Shown here piece by piece: positions 21,874 through 30,156 of a stretch of 64,000 nt of DNA. The notes beneath the pieces are model-generated. The model was not told where the DNA came from and ran no database searches. It saw nothing but the letters and a program-made list of their open reading frames with translations. Each line of letters begins with the position of its first letter. Position 1 is the first letter of the stretch. The stretch lies in assembly GCF_016313185.1 (NCBI RefSeq), contig NZ_CP066218.1, positions 3,906,001-3,970,000 of the forward strand. The letters run 5' to 3'. The translations under genes and the position numbers were made by a program. The stretch comes from Mycolicibacterium baixiangningiae (GTDB lineage: Bacteria; Actinomycetota; Actinomycetes; Mycobacteriales; Mycobacteriaceae).

Positions 21874-22662
21874 GTGGCGGGTCGGTGTGGGGGCAGGGTG
21901 GCCCTGGTGACCGGCAGCAGCCGGGGTCTCGGGGCCGCGATCGCGACCCGGTTGGCCGCCGAGGGGGCGACGGTGGTGCTGACGGCGCGGACGATGGAGC
22001 CCGATCCCAAGTACCAGGGGTCACTGCAGCAGACGCGCGACGCGATTCTCACCGCGGGCGGCTCCGCGGTCGCCGTCGCCGCCGATCTGTCCCTCCCCGC
22101 GGAGCGGGAACGCCTGTTCGCCGAGGCTGTGGAGACCGTCGGTGCGCCCGACATCCTGGTCAACAACGCGGCGGTGACGTTCCTACGGCCACTCGACGGC
22201 TTCCCCGACAAACGGGCCCGGCTGATGCTGGAGATGCATCTGCTCGCCCCGCTGCACCTGAGCCAGTTGGCGATCCCCGCCATGCGCGAACGCGGCCGCG
22301 GGTGGATCCTCAACGTGACATCGGTGGGCGGCGACCTGCCGCCCGGTCCGCCGTTCTCCGACTTCGACCGCACCGCCGGCTTCGGTGTCTACGGCACCGC
22401 GAAGGCGGCGCTGAACCGGCTGACGAAAAGCCTTGCCGCAGAACTGTTCGACGACGGGATCGCGGTCAACGCGGCGGCGCCGACGAATCCGGTCGCCACT
22501 CCCGGTGCCGGCACGCTCGACCTGGCGAAGACCGACACCGAGGACATCAGCCTCATCGCGGAAACCGCGCTGGCCCTGTGCACCGGCGATCCGGCGACGC
22601 TGACCGGACGAATCGCCCACACGCAGTCGTTCCTGACGGAGATCGGTTGGCTGCGTGGGTGA
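21874..22662 (+). CDS. Short-chain dehydrogenase/reductase
   Basis: 262 residues. The cofactor motif is TGSSRGLGAA, the structural motif is NNAAV, the catalytic Ser region is NVTSVGG and the catalytic Tyr/Lys pair is YGTAK. The start is GTG 21874 with AGGAGG 7 nt upstream. The stop overlaps the next gene by 8 bp, so it is cotranscribed with the APH-type kinase and probably acts in the same pathway, perhaps making or oxidising a hydroxyacyl group. The substrate is not identifiable from sequence. Confidence 0.9.
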   Translation: MAGRCGGRVALVTGSSRGLGAAIATRLAAEGATVVLTARTMEPDPKYQGSLQQTRDAILTAGGSAVAVAADLSLPAERERLFAEAVETVGAPDILVNNAAVTFLRPLDGFPDKRARLMLEMHLLAPLHLSQLAIPAMRERGRGWILNVTSVGGDLPPGPPFSDFDRTAGFGVYGTAKAALNRLTKSLAAELFDDGIAVNAAAPTNPVATPGAGTLDLAKTDTEDISLIAETALALCTGDPATLTGRIAHTQSFLTEIGWLRG

Positions 22663-23617
22663 ACTCGACCTCGCACCGCTGCGGGAGCGGTTGACGGCGG
22701 CAGGGGTCTCCGACGTCCACCCGCTCGCGGGTGGGGCGTCGAGCCTGACGTTCCGCGGCACCTTGAACGATCGGCCGGTCGTGGTGAAGGTGGCGCCGTC
22801 GGGTCATGCTCCCGTGGGACACCGCGACGTGCTGCGGCAGGCGCGGATCATCGAGGCGCTCGCGGCGACGGACGTGCCGGTGCCCGCGGTCCTGCGCACC
22901 GACCGCGGCACACCGCCCGAGGTGCCTCCCCTATTGGTGATGACGCTGGCCGAGGGTGAGACGTTCGAGCCGCTGTTCGACACCGACTGCCCACTCAGAG
23001 ACGCTGTGCCCGAACGGTTTCAGAATGCTGCCCGGGTGCTGGCGGCGCTGCACCGGGTGCCGCCCGCGGACCTCGGGCTGACCGGTGAGCCCATCGTCGA
23101 TGCGGCCGCGGAGGTCGACCGCTGGTCGGCCACGCTGCGAACCGTCGACCCCGGCTTGGTGCCGGGCTGGGAGCAACTGCGCGACGCACTGCGGGCCACC
23201 GCACCCGAACCCGTGCGTCCGAGCGTGGTGCACGGCGACTTCCGTCTCGGCAACCTCGTCGCCTCCGGAACGCAGATCACCGCAGTCATCGACTGGGAGA
23301 TCTGGTCGGTCGGCGACCCACGGATCGACGCCGGGTGGTTCCTCGTCAACGCCGATCCGGCCACCTACCGCCGGCCGACGTCCTACGTGGACCTCGTGCC
23401 ACCGGTCGGCGAGTTGGCGGCCTGCTACACCGACGCGATCGGCGTCCCGCTGCCGGAGCTCACGTGGTTCATGGCGCTGGCGGGTTTCAAGTCGGCGGCG
23501 ACGTGGTCACTGATCGTCAAGCACAACCGTCGAAAGGCCACGCCCCGTATGGAATTCGAGGCGATGGCACCCGTCCTGCCGACCCTGCTGGGGCGGGCGA
23601 CGACGCTGCTCGCCTGA
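22655..23617 (+). CDS. APH-type phosphotransferase, ACAD10/11 N-domain-like
   Basis: 320 residues with a kinase-like fold. VVVKVAPSG holds the ATP-site Lys, HGDFRLGN is the catalytic loop, and IDWEIWSVGDPRIDAGWFL is the metal-binding region. This resembles the kinase domain of ACAD10/11 and bacterial LvaA, which phosphorylate the 4-hydroxyl of hydroxyacyl-CoA esters, more than antibiotic kinases. It ends 2 bp before the convergent acyl-CoA dehydrogenase, the natural partner activity. Substrate assignment is inference. Confidence 0.85.
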   Translation: MGELDLAPLRERLTAAGVSDVHPLAGGASSLTFRGTLNDRPVVVKVAPSGHAPVGHRDVLRQARIIEALAATDVPVPAVLRTDRGTPPEVPPLLVMTLAEGETFEPLFDTDCPLRDAVPERFQNAARVLAALHRVPPADLGLTGEPIVDAAAEVDRWSATLRTVDPGLVPGWEQLRDALRATAPEPVRPSVVHGDFRLGNLVASGTQITAVIDWEIWSVGDPRIDAGWFLVNADPATYRRPTSYVDLVPPVGELAACYTDAIGVPLPELTWFMALAGFKSAATWSLIVKHNRRKATPRMEFEAMAPVLPTLLGRATTLLA

Positions 23618-23619
23618 GC

Positions 23620-24921
23620 TCACCGGTGGCGCGGGATGCCGGCGAGCTTGTCGGCGAACTTCGCCTCCGCCTCTGCGCGCAGGCGCAGCAGATGCTGCGA
23701 GGGGAACGTGTCCGGGGCGGGCTCGACATGGGCGAGCAGCAGCCGGGCCAACGTGACCTTGTGCACTTCGGTGGGCCCGTCGGCCAGCCCGAGCACGAAC
23801 GACTCGGTGAGATACTGCACGAACGGCATCTCGTGGGAGGTGCCCAGCGAACCGTGGATCTGCAGTGCGCGGGCCGACACGTCGTGCAGCACCTTCTGCA
23901 TCATCGCCTTGACGGCGGAGATGTCGGCACGGACGGCGCGATAGTCGTTGTACTGGTCGATCTTCCACGCGGTCTGCAGGGTCAGCAGCCGGAACGCCTC
24001 GATCTCCATCCACGAATCGGCGACCATCTGCTGGACCATCTGCTTGTCGGAGAGCATGCCGCCCTGGGTGTAGCGCGACACCGCCCGTTCGCGAATCATG
24101 TCGAAGATCCGCCGCACCAATCCGACAGTGCGCATCGCGTGGTGGATACGGCCGCCGCCGAGGCGGGTCTGCGCGACCACGAATGCGCCGCCGCGCGGCC
24201 CCAGCATGTGGTCGGCGGGGACCCGCACGTTCTCGTACCGCACGTAGCCCTCGCGCCCGCCGCCACCGATTGGCTGGTATCCCAGCCCGACGTCGCGCAG
24301 GACGTTGACCCCTGGCGTGCCACCGGGTATGACGAACATCGAATACCGTTGATACGGCGGCGCATCCGGATCGGTCATCGCCATCACGATGATGAACGAC
24401 GCCATCGACGCGAACGACGAATACCACTTCTCGCCGTTGATCACCCAGTGGTCGCCGTCCGGTACGGCGGTGGTGGTGAACACCTTCGGGTCGGACCCGC
24501 CGTGCGGTTCGGTCATCGAGAAGCAGGAGATGATCCGATTGTCGAGCAACGGCTCGAGGTAGCGCTCCTTGAGTTCGGGGGTGCCGTAGTGGGCGAGGAT
24601 CTCACTGTTGCCCGAGTCGGGGGCCTGAGAGCCGAAGACGATGGGTGCGCACTCCGAGCGGCCCAGGATTTCGTTGAGCAGGGCCAGTTTCACCTGGCCG
24701 TGGCCGGGGCCGCCGAGGTGCGGGCCGAGATGGGTGGCCCACAGCCCGCGGTCTTTGACGATCTGTTGCAGCGGTGGGATCAGCGCCTGGCGCACCGGAT
24801 CGTTCAGATCGTGCGATTCCTCGACGATCTGGTCGACGGGTTCGCATTCGGTGCGGACGAACTCGTCGACCCATGCCAACTGCTGCGCCCACTGCGGGTC
24901 GGTCGAGAAATCCCATGCCAT
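23620..24921 (-). CDS. Acyl-CoA dehydrogenase, ACAD10/11 C-domain-like
   Basis: 433 residues. The FAD/substrate regions are QAPDSGNSEIL and CFSMTEPHGGSDPKV, and the C-terminus has GRIHHAMRTVG, LQIHGSLGTSHE and LADGPTEVHK. In the last motif the usual short-chain YEGT with catalytic Glu is replaced by ADGP, as in ACAD11-like proteins. The APDSGN segment also fits that subgroup. The partner enoyl-CoA hydratase starts 15 bp upstream in the same operon. It converges with the APH-type kinase. A plain fatty acyl-CoA dehydrogenase remains possible. Confidence 0.88.
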   Translation of the reverse strand: MAWDFSTDPQWAQQLAWVDEFVRTECEPVDQIVEESHDLNDPVRQALIPPLQQIVKDRGLWATHLGPHLGGPGHGQVKLALLNEILGRSECAPIVFGSQAPDSGNSEILAHYGTPELKERYLEPLLDNRIISCFSMTEPHGGSDPKVFTTTAVPDGDHWVINGEKWYSSFASMASFIIVMAMTDPDAPPYQRYSMFVIPGGTPGVNVLRDVGLGYQPIGGGGREGYVRYENVRVPADHMLGPRGGAFVVAQTRLGGGRIHHAMRTVGLVRRIFDMIRERAVSRYTQGGMLSDKQMVQQMVADSWMEIEAFRLLTLQTAWKIDQYNDYRAVRADISAVKAMMQKVLHDVSARALQIHGSLGTSHEMPFVQYLTESFVLGLADGPTEVHKVTLARLLLAHVEPAPDTFPSQHLLRLRAEAEAKFADKLAGIPRHR

Positions 24922-24936
24922 CGGCGAGCCTCTCCC

Positions 24937-25710
24937 CTACGTCCACGTCTGCCTGCGGGCCGCCGCCTCGTCGGTCGCGTGGGACAGCACCTGATTGCGG
25001 TTCTCCAGTTCCAGTGCGGCATCGAGGCTCGCGGCGTCGGTGTTGACCTGCAGTGCGCGTTTGGTCAACTGCACGCCGAACGGCGAGAGACCGGCCACCA
25101 GGGCGGCCAGTTCGACCGCACGATCCACCAGACCCTCCGGGTCCACCAGTTCGCTGACCAGCCCGCGGCGGTCGGCCTCCGCGGCGGTCACGGTGCGCCC
25201 GGTCAGCATCCAGTCCGCCGCCACGCTCGTGCCGACGATCCGCGGTAGGTGGTAGCTCATGCCCATCTCCGCTCCGGACAGCCCCAGCAGGATCGCCGCA
25301 TTGCCGAACGAGGCGGCGGTCGAACAGATCCGGATGTCGGCGGCCAGGCACAACGCCAGCCCGGCGCCCACGCACGGGCCGTTCACGGCGGCGACCACGG
25401 GTTGCGGCAGCGCCCGAAGAGCCCGCGGCAGGGCCGCCATCGTCTCCTGGAATCGCATCCGGTCCAGGGCCGGGGCATCGGCTTCGAGCATCCCGTCGCC
25501 GAAGTCGCGTACGTCGATGCCGGAGCAGAAACCACGGCCGGCCCCGGTGAGCACGACCGCGTGCGTCGCGGTGTCCGTACCGACGTCGGCCAATGTCGCA
25601 GCGAGTGCGCCGACCATGACGGAGTTCAGCGCGTTGAGACGTCCGGGCCGGTTCAGCTGCAGCACAACGACACCCGGGCACGGTGTCGTCACGGTGACCG
25701 TGTCCGTCAT
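24937..25710 (-). CDS. Enoyl-CoA hydratase/isomerase family
   Basis: 257 residues of the crotonase fold. The oxyanion-hole segments are GAGRGFCSGIDVRDF and VNGPCVGAGLALCLAADIRI. The position usually held by the second catalytic Glu reads GLSGAEMGMSYHLPR, keeping one Glu. It is the first gene of a two-gene operon with the acyl-CoA dehydrogenase. It is divergent from the LLM monooxygenase operon across a 117-bp gap containing a perfect palindrome. Confidence 0.9.
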   Translation of the reverse strand: MTDTVTVTTPCPGVVVLQLNRPGRLNALNSVMVGALAATLADVGTDTATHAVVLTGAGRGFCSGIDVRDFGDGMLEADAPALDRMRFQETMAALPRALRALPQPVVAAVNGPCVGAGLALCLAADIRICSTAASFGNAAILLGLSGAEMGMSYHLPRIVGTSVAADWMLTGRTVTAAEADRRGLVSELVDPEGLVDRAVELAALVAGLSPFGVQLTKRALQVNTDAASLDAALELENRNQVLSHATDEAAARRQTWT

Positions 25711-25768
25711 CGGGCAGCTCCCCTCGTCGCCGGCCGGCGATCATCGCGAGAACGCCCTTGCATATTGC

Positions 25769-25783
25769 GAGAAGGCTATTCTC
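25769..25783. promoter_or_regulatory. Palindrome in the ECH/LLM divergent gap
   Basis: GAGAAggctaTTCTC is a perfect 5+5+5 inverted repeat. It lies midway between the two divergent operons, 33 bp before the LLM -10 box. It is a candidate operator for an unseen regulator; no regulator gene is adjacent. Confidence 0.45.
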
Positions 25784-25815
25784 CGAAAACGATCGGTGCA
25801 ACGACCACCCGCCCC

Positions 25816-25821
25816 TAAGCT
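25816..25821 (+). promoter_or_regulatory. -10 box of the leaderless LLM operon
   Basis: TAAGCT fits TANNNT and is followed by exactly 6 nt before GTG 25828, so +1 coincides with the start codon. This decides between GTG 25822 and GTG 25828 in favour of the second. Confidence 0.55.
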
Positions 25822-25827
25822 GTGCGG

Positions 25828-26976
25828 GTGCCCAGCGATTCCACGGCGCCGACGGTTCAGCCCGCCGCCTTCCTGCGCACCACACTGCCGCTCGACCTGT
25901 CGGTGCTCGCCGAGCTCGACGGCGGCCGCTACCACTCCATCTGGCTGCCCGACCACATGGTCAGTTTCTGGCCCGACTCGATCTGGACGCCGGAGTTCAC
26001 CGACCTGGCTGCCGCATCCCCCTCCCCACATCGGCACCTCGACGGGATGGCGGTGGCCGCCGCGGCGGCCGTGCTGACCGAGAACACGCCGCTGGCGACC
26101 GCTGTCGTCGACACGGTGCGGCGGCACCCGGCCTCACTGGCGCAGACCGCACTGACGATCGACCACCTGTCCGGCGGCCGGTTCATCTTGGGTGTGGGCA
26201 GTGGCGAGAGCGAGAACATCGTCCCGTACGGGTTCGACTTCAACCGGCCCGTCAGCCGGTTCGAGGAGGCACTGCAGGTCATCCGGTTGCTGTGGGAGTC
26301 CGAAGGGCCGGTCGACTACGCCGGCCGCTTCTACCGGCTGCGTCAGGCACGCCTGGACACCGAGCCGTTCGAGGGTCGCCGCCCTCCGATATGGATCGGC
26401 GCCAGCGGGCCACGGATGCTCGACATCGTCGGCCGCCACGCCGACGGCTGGTGGCCGGCCGGTGCGTGGACCCCCGAGCACTACGCCGACATGCTCGCCA
26501 CCGTCCGCGCCGCGGCCGAACGCGCGGGACGCGATCCGCTGGCGATCACCCCGTGCTTCATCCAGGTGTGCCTCATCGGGACGGACGACGCCGCGCTCGC
26601 CGAGATCCTGCAGGCACCGCTCGTCAAGGCGTTCCTGCTGCAGGTCAGCGCGCACACCCTGCGCGCGCTCGGGCACGAGCATCCGATGGGCGACGACTGG
26701 CGCGGATTCCACGACATCGACCCGGCCACGCTGACCCGCGAGCGGATTGTCGACTTCCTCGGCCGCGTCGACCCGGAGTCGATCCTGGCTGTCCTGCCGC
26801 ACGGCACACCCGCTCAGGTCGCCCGCACCGTCAAGCACTACGTGGACGCCGGCCTGCGGGTGCCCAAGATCATGGACTACGGCGCCATGGCGGGTCTGTG
26901 GTACGCGGCCGCCTCAGCCGCCAACGTCGGCGAGGCCGAGGACGAACTGATGCGGCTGTGCGGAGCGCCCACATGA
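25828..26976 (+). CDS. LLM-class flavin/F420-dependent oxidoreductase
   Basis: 382 residues of the bacterial luciferase-like TIM-barrel fold. LSGGRFILGVGSGESENIVPY-type residues (about 115-135) form the family signature for flavin or F420 phosphate binding, and PIWIGASGPRMLDIVGRHADGWW follows. Mycobacterial members often use F420H2. It opens a four-gene operon and overlaps the sulfotransferase start by 4 bp (ATGA). The substrate is unknown; a lipid or sterol-derived ketone or aldehyde would fit the neighbours. Confidence 0.85.
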   Translation: MPSDSTAPTVQPAAFLRTTLPLDLSVLAELDGGRYHSIWLPDHMVSFWPDSIWTPEFTDLAAASPSPHRHLDGMAVAAAAAVLTENTPLATAVVDTVRRHPASLAQTALTIDHLSGGRFILGVGSGESENIVPYGFDFNRPVSRFEEALQVIRLLWESEGPVDYAGRFYRLRQARLDTEPFEGRRPPIWIGASGPRMLDIVGRHADGWWPAGAWTPEHYADMLATVRAAAERAGRDPLAITPCFIQVCLIGTDDAALAEILQAPLVKAFLLQVSAHTLRALGHEHPMGDDWRGFHDIDPATLTRERIVDFLGRVDPESILAVLPHGTPAQVARTVKHYVDAGLRVPKIMDYGAMAGLWYAAASAANVGEAEDELMRLCGAPT

Positions 26977-28142
26977 GTGACCGGTTGACCGCCGAAGACC
27001 TGCTGGCGCGTGCCGAGGCCGCCACCGGACTGCACGACTACGGCGACACGACGCTGCCCGCGCGGTTCGGCGTGGCGGTCGAGCACCTCAACGACCTCGC
27101 GATGGACACTGACGGCCGACGACGCGCCGCCGAAGTGTGCCACTGGCTGTTGACCTCGCGGCTGGAGTTCTTCGCCGACCGCGACCGTTACCCCATTGCG
27201 GCCGAGGTGATCGACCGGCCGATGTTCGTCACCGGCGAACCACGTTCCGGCACAACGCTCATGCATGCGCTGATGTCTGTCGACCCCGATGCGCGGGCCT
27301 TGCGGTTCTGGGAGGTGATGTATCCCTCACCGCCGCCGGGACTGGCAGGACCCGATGATCCCCGTCGCGCCCGCGCGGACGCCGACTGGCGCGAGATCAA
27401 CGCAAAGCTACCCAAGTGGCTGCACAGTCACCCCTACAACGACATGCTCGGCGACGGCCTGCCCGAGGACGAGCGCACGTGGGCGTTCGACTTCCGCGTC
27501 ATGACGCCGACGGCGTGGTGGCGGGTGCCGATGCAGACCGTGGTCGGGGGTCTGCCGACCGACCCGGCCGCGCAGTACCGCATCCACAAGGCGATGCTGC
27601 AGCAGTGCCAGTACGGCCGACCACGGAAGTACTGGGTGCTCAAGGGTTTTCATGGTTTCCGCCTGACCGAGTTCTTCGTCGGGTATCCGGACGCGTCGCT
27701 CATGTGGCTGCACCGCGACCCCGTCCAGGTCGCCGCATCGCGCACCATGATGATGGCCGACATCCTCGATGGCATCGTCGGGCCGGTCGATCTGAAGGCC
27801 GCGGCGCGGATGCACCTGGACCTCACCCGCGCGAGCATCGCCAACACCATGAGCCATCCCCTGGTCGACGACCCTCGGGTGCACCACGTGCGCTACACCG
27901 ATTTCGTCGCCGATCCCGTTGGGACCGTTCGGGCTTTCTACGCCTTCTGCGGGCGGCACCTGTCGGAGGCAGCGGAGGCTGCGATGCGCGACTATCTGGC
28001 GCACAACCGAGGCGACCGGTACGGCAAGTTCCGGTATTCCACATCGCTGCTCACCGACATCGGCGAGGACATCGACGCGCTCAACGAGGAGTTCGGGCCC
28101 TTCCGAGAGAGATTCGGCGTGGCTGTCGAGAAACGGAACTGA
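26973..28142 (+). CDS. Sulfotransferase family protein
   Basis: 389 residues. The PAPS-binding signatures are both present: TGEPRSGTTLMHALM (5'-phosphosulfate loop, about residue 87) and LHRDPVQVAASRTMMMADI (3'-phosphate site, about residue 245). It resembles the large Sulfotransferase_3 group found in many copies in mycobacteria. The acceptor is unknown. It overlaps the LLM gene and is followed 5 bp later by the TIM-barrel isomerase. An open frame from 25758 in this phase is not real upstream of ATG 26973. Confidence 0.86.
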   Translation: MSDRLTAEDLLARAEAATGLHDYGDTTLPARFGVAVEHLNDLAMDTDGRRRAAEVCHWLLTSRLEFFADRDRYPIAAEVIDRPMFVTGEPRSGTTLMHALMSVDPDARALRFWEVMYPSPPPGLAGPDDPRRARADADWREINAKLPKWLHSHPYNDMLGDGLPEDERTWAFDFRVMTPTAWWRVPMQTVVGGLPTDPAAQYRIHKAMLQQCQYGRPRKYWVLKGFHGFRLTEFFVGYPDASLMWLHRDPVQVAASRTMMMADILDGIVGPVDLKAAARMHLDLTRASIANTMSHPLVDDPRVHHVRYTDFVADPVGTVRAFYAFCGRHLSEAAEAAMRDYLAHNRGDRYGKFRYSTSLLTDIGEDIDALNEEFGPFRERFGVAVEKRN

Positions 28143-28147
28143 GGCCG

Positions 28148-28942
28148 ATGCACGACCGGTTGTCGGTACACAGCGTGACGTTCTACGGCGCCCCGCTCGA
28201 CGAACTGCACACCCGTTGGAGTGCACTGGGTCTGAGACGGTTGAGCATTCTCGACTCCCAGCTGTCCGATCCCGGGCTGGCGCCCCTGCTCGCCGCCCAC
28301 GGATACCGCATCGACGCCGTCTACCACCTGTTCTCGGCCGGGCGGCTCGAGTCCGACCGTGCGGCCGCGCGGGACGCGTTGACGCGGGTGATCGACGCGG
28401 CCGCCGGGGCCGGAGCGCGAATGGTCTACATGCTCACCGGCGGCCGCGGGTCGCTCTCGTGGCGGCAGGCGGCCGAACAGTTCTGCGAAACCGTGTTCCC
28501 CTGTGTCGTATACGCACGTGAATGTGGTGTGGCGGTCGCGATCGAGAACGCATCGAGCCTCTACGCCGACATCCACATCGCCCACTCCCTGCGCGACACC
28601 CTCGCGCTCGCCGAGATGGCGGACCTCGGCATCTGCATCGACCTGTTCCACTGCTGGGCCGAGGCCGATCTCCCGGCGCTGGTCGAGCGCGCGCTGCCCC
28701 GCGTCGAGCACGTGCAACTGAGCGACTACGTACTGGGTGACCGGGCGTTGCCCGCACGCGCAGTGCCCGGCGACGGCGCGATCCCCGTCGAGTTGTTCGT
28801 CCGCCAGATGCTCAGCGGCGGGTATGCGCACGGATTCGACCTGGAGCTGATCGGACCGCGTATCGACGCCGAAGGCCGTTCGGCCGCAGCGCGCCGCGCG
28901 TGTGAGAACGTCGGCGCGATACTCGACCGGCTGGGGGCCTGA
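28148..28942 (+). CDS. Sugar phosphate isomerase/epimerase-like TIM barrel
   Basis: 264 residues of the AP endonuclease 2/xylose isomerase-like fold. Metal-site residues appear in VAIENAS (Glu), LGICIDLFHCWAEAD (Asp, His), HVQLSDYVLGD (His, Asp) and GFDLELIG (Glu). The set of acidic residues and His is complete, so it is probably an active metal-dependent isomerase or lyase. The stop overlaps the next ATG (TGATG). Its substrate is not known. Confidence 0.8.
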   Translation: MHDRLSVHSVTFYGAPLDELHTRWSALGLRRLSILDSQLSDPGLAPLLAAHGYRIDAVYHLFSAGRLESDRAAARDALTRVIDAAAGAGARMVYMLTGGRGSLSWRQAAEQFCETVFPCVVYARECGVAVAIENASSLYADIHIAHSLRDTLALAEMADLGICIDLFHCWAEADLPALVERALPRVEHVQLSDYVLGDRALPARAVPGDGAIPVELFVRQMLSGGYAHGFDLELIGPRIDAEGRSAAARRACENVGAILDRLGA

Positions 28943-30150
28943 TGGCGTTCGGTGACGGCCCCGACGACGCGGCCCTGTCCGACTCGTGGGCGACGTTCTG
29001 CGACCGGCTCAAAGCGGCTGGCAAGCAGGCGTTCAAGGATCACAACGCCACCTCGGGGATGCAGCGCGTCGACGCGCTGCGCTTCCTCACCCAGAATCTG
29101 GGGCAGGCCTTCGACCTCGCACTCGAGACCGCTGACCCCCGGTACCCGGTCGTGCACGCCTTCTGCACCCCGCTGCGCAAACTGGGCGGTGACTGCGCGG
29201 ACTTCACCTACCATCAGGCCTGGATCGACGGAAAGGAAACCTACCGCGTCACCGGAAATCGAGGCACCGCACCATTTTTCAACATCACCGTGCAGGGGCC
29301 GCGGGGCTCGGGCCCCGGGGTGCTGCACGAGCCGTTCGGTGACGTCCCCGAGGTCAACCTGCTCGGTGATGCGCTGACGACCGCGCCCGGCGGGGACTTC
29401 GAACTGTATGTCGGCGGACCGCGGCGCGATCCGAACTGGCTGCCGACGACGCCCGAGTCGCGAAAGCTGTTCATCCGCCAGGGATTCGACCGGTGGGACG
29501 AACAGCCCGCGGTGGTGCGGATCGAGCGGGTGGACATGGCGTCACCGCGGCCGCTGCCCACGCCGGCCGACATGGTGGCCGCGATGGGATGGGCCGGCGA
29601 CTTCGTCGACGGGGTCATGCGCGACTGGCCGGAGTACCCGTTCACCTACGGCGGTGTCGACGCCGAGCACCCCAATCGGTTCCCGGCCGTCGGCTCCACC
29701 GCCGACGACGGCAAGCGGGGCCGCGCGGCGGTGAACATGTACTGGGAACTCGACGTCGACGAGGCTCTGATCATCGAGTTCGACGCGCACGACGGGCTGT
29801 GGACGCTCACCAACATGGGCGTGTTCTTCAACAGCATGGACTACCTGTACCGCCCGGTGAGCTACACCCCGAGCAGGACCGTGACCGACAGCGACGGAAA
29901 GATTCGCGTGGTGCTGACCCATGACGACCCGGGTTGCCACAACTGGCTCGACACACAGGGTTTCAGCCGCGGCAACGTGACCTACCGTCACCTGCTCGAC
30001 GGGCAGCCCGCCGCACTGCGCACCACCCTGGTCGACGTGGCCGATCTGGCCGACACGCTACCGCCGGACACCGTGACCGTCACCCCGGAGCAGCGCAGCG
30101 CCCAGATGTGGGCGCGGTTCAACGGGATACGGCTGCGCCACCGGATGTGA
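28942..30150 (+). CDS. DUF1214 domain protein
   Basis: 402 residues. The C-terminal part (about 255-400) fits DUF1214 (VNMYWELDVDEALIIEFD, FFNSMDYLYRP, RVVLTHDDPGCHNWLDTQGF), and the N-terminal 200 residues are of unknown fold. DUF1214 proteins often sit by sulfotransferase or steroid/lipid genes in mycobacteria. There is no signal peptide or transmembrane segment. It is last in the operon and converges with gatB 6 bp away. Function unknown. Confidence 0.78.
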   Translation: MAFGDGPDDAALSDSWATFCDRLKAAGKQAFKDHNATSGMQRVDALRFLTQNLGQAFDLALETADPRYPVVHAFCTPLRKLGGDCADFTYHQAWIDGKETYRVTGNRGTAPFFNITVQGPRGSGPGVLHEPFGDVPEVNLLGDALTTAPGGDFELYVGGPRRDPNWLPTTPESRKLFIRQGFDRWDEQPAVVRIERVDMASPRPLPTPADMVAAMGWAGDFVDGVMRDWPEYPFTYGGVDAEHPNRFPAVGSTADDGKRGRAAVNMYWELDVDEALIIEFDAHDGLWTLTNMGVFFNSMDYLYRPVSYTPSRTVTDSDGKIRVVLTHDDPGCHNWLDTQGFSRGNVTYRHLLDGQPAALRTTLVDVADLADTLPPDTVTVTPEQRSAQMWARFNGIRLRHRM

Positions 30151-30156
30151 GCGGGC

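Noticed and set aside
25758..26972. A large frame continuing into the sulfotransferase
   Set aside because: The part before ATG 26973 is an Arg-rich shadow of the LLM gene; the sulfotransferase fold starts at 26973.
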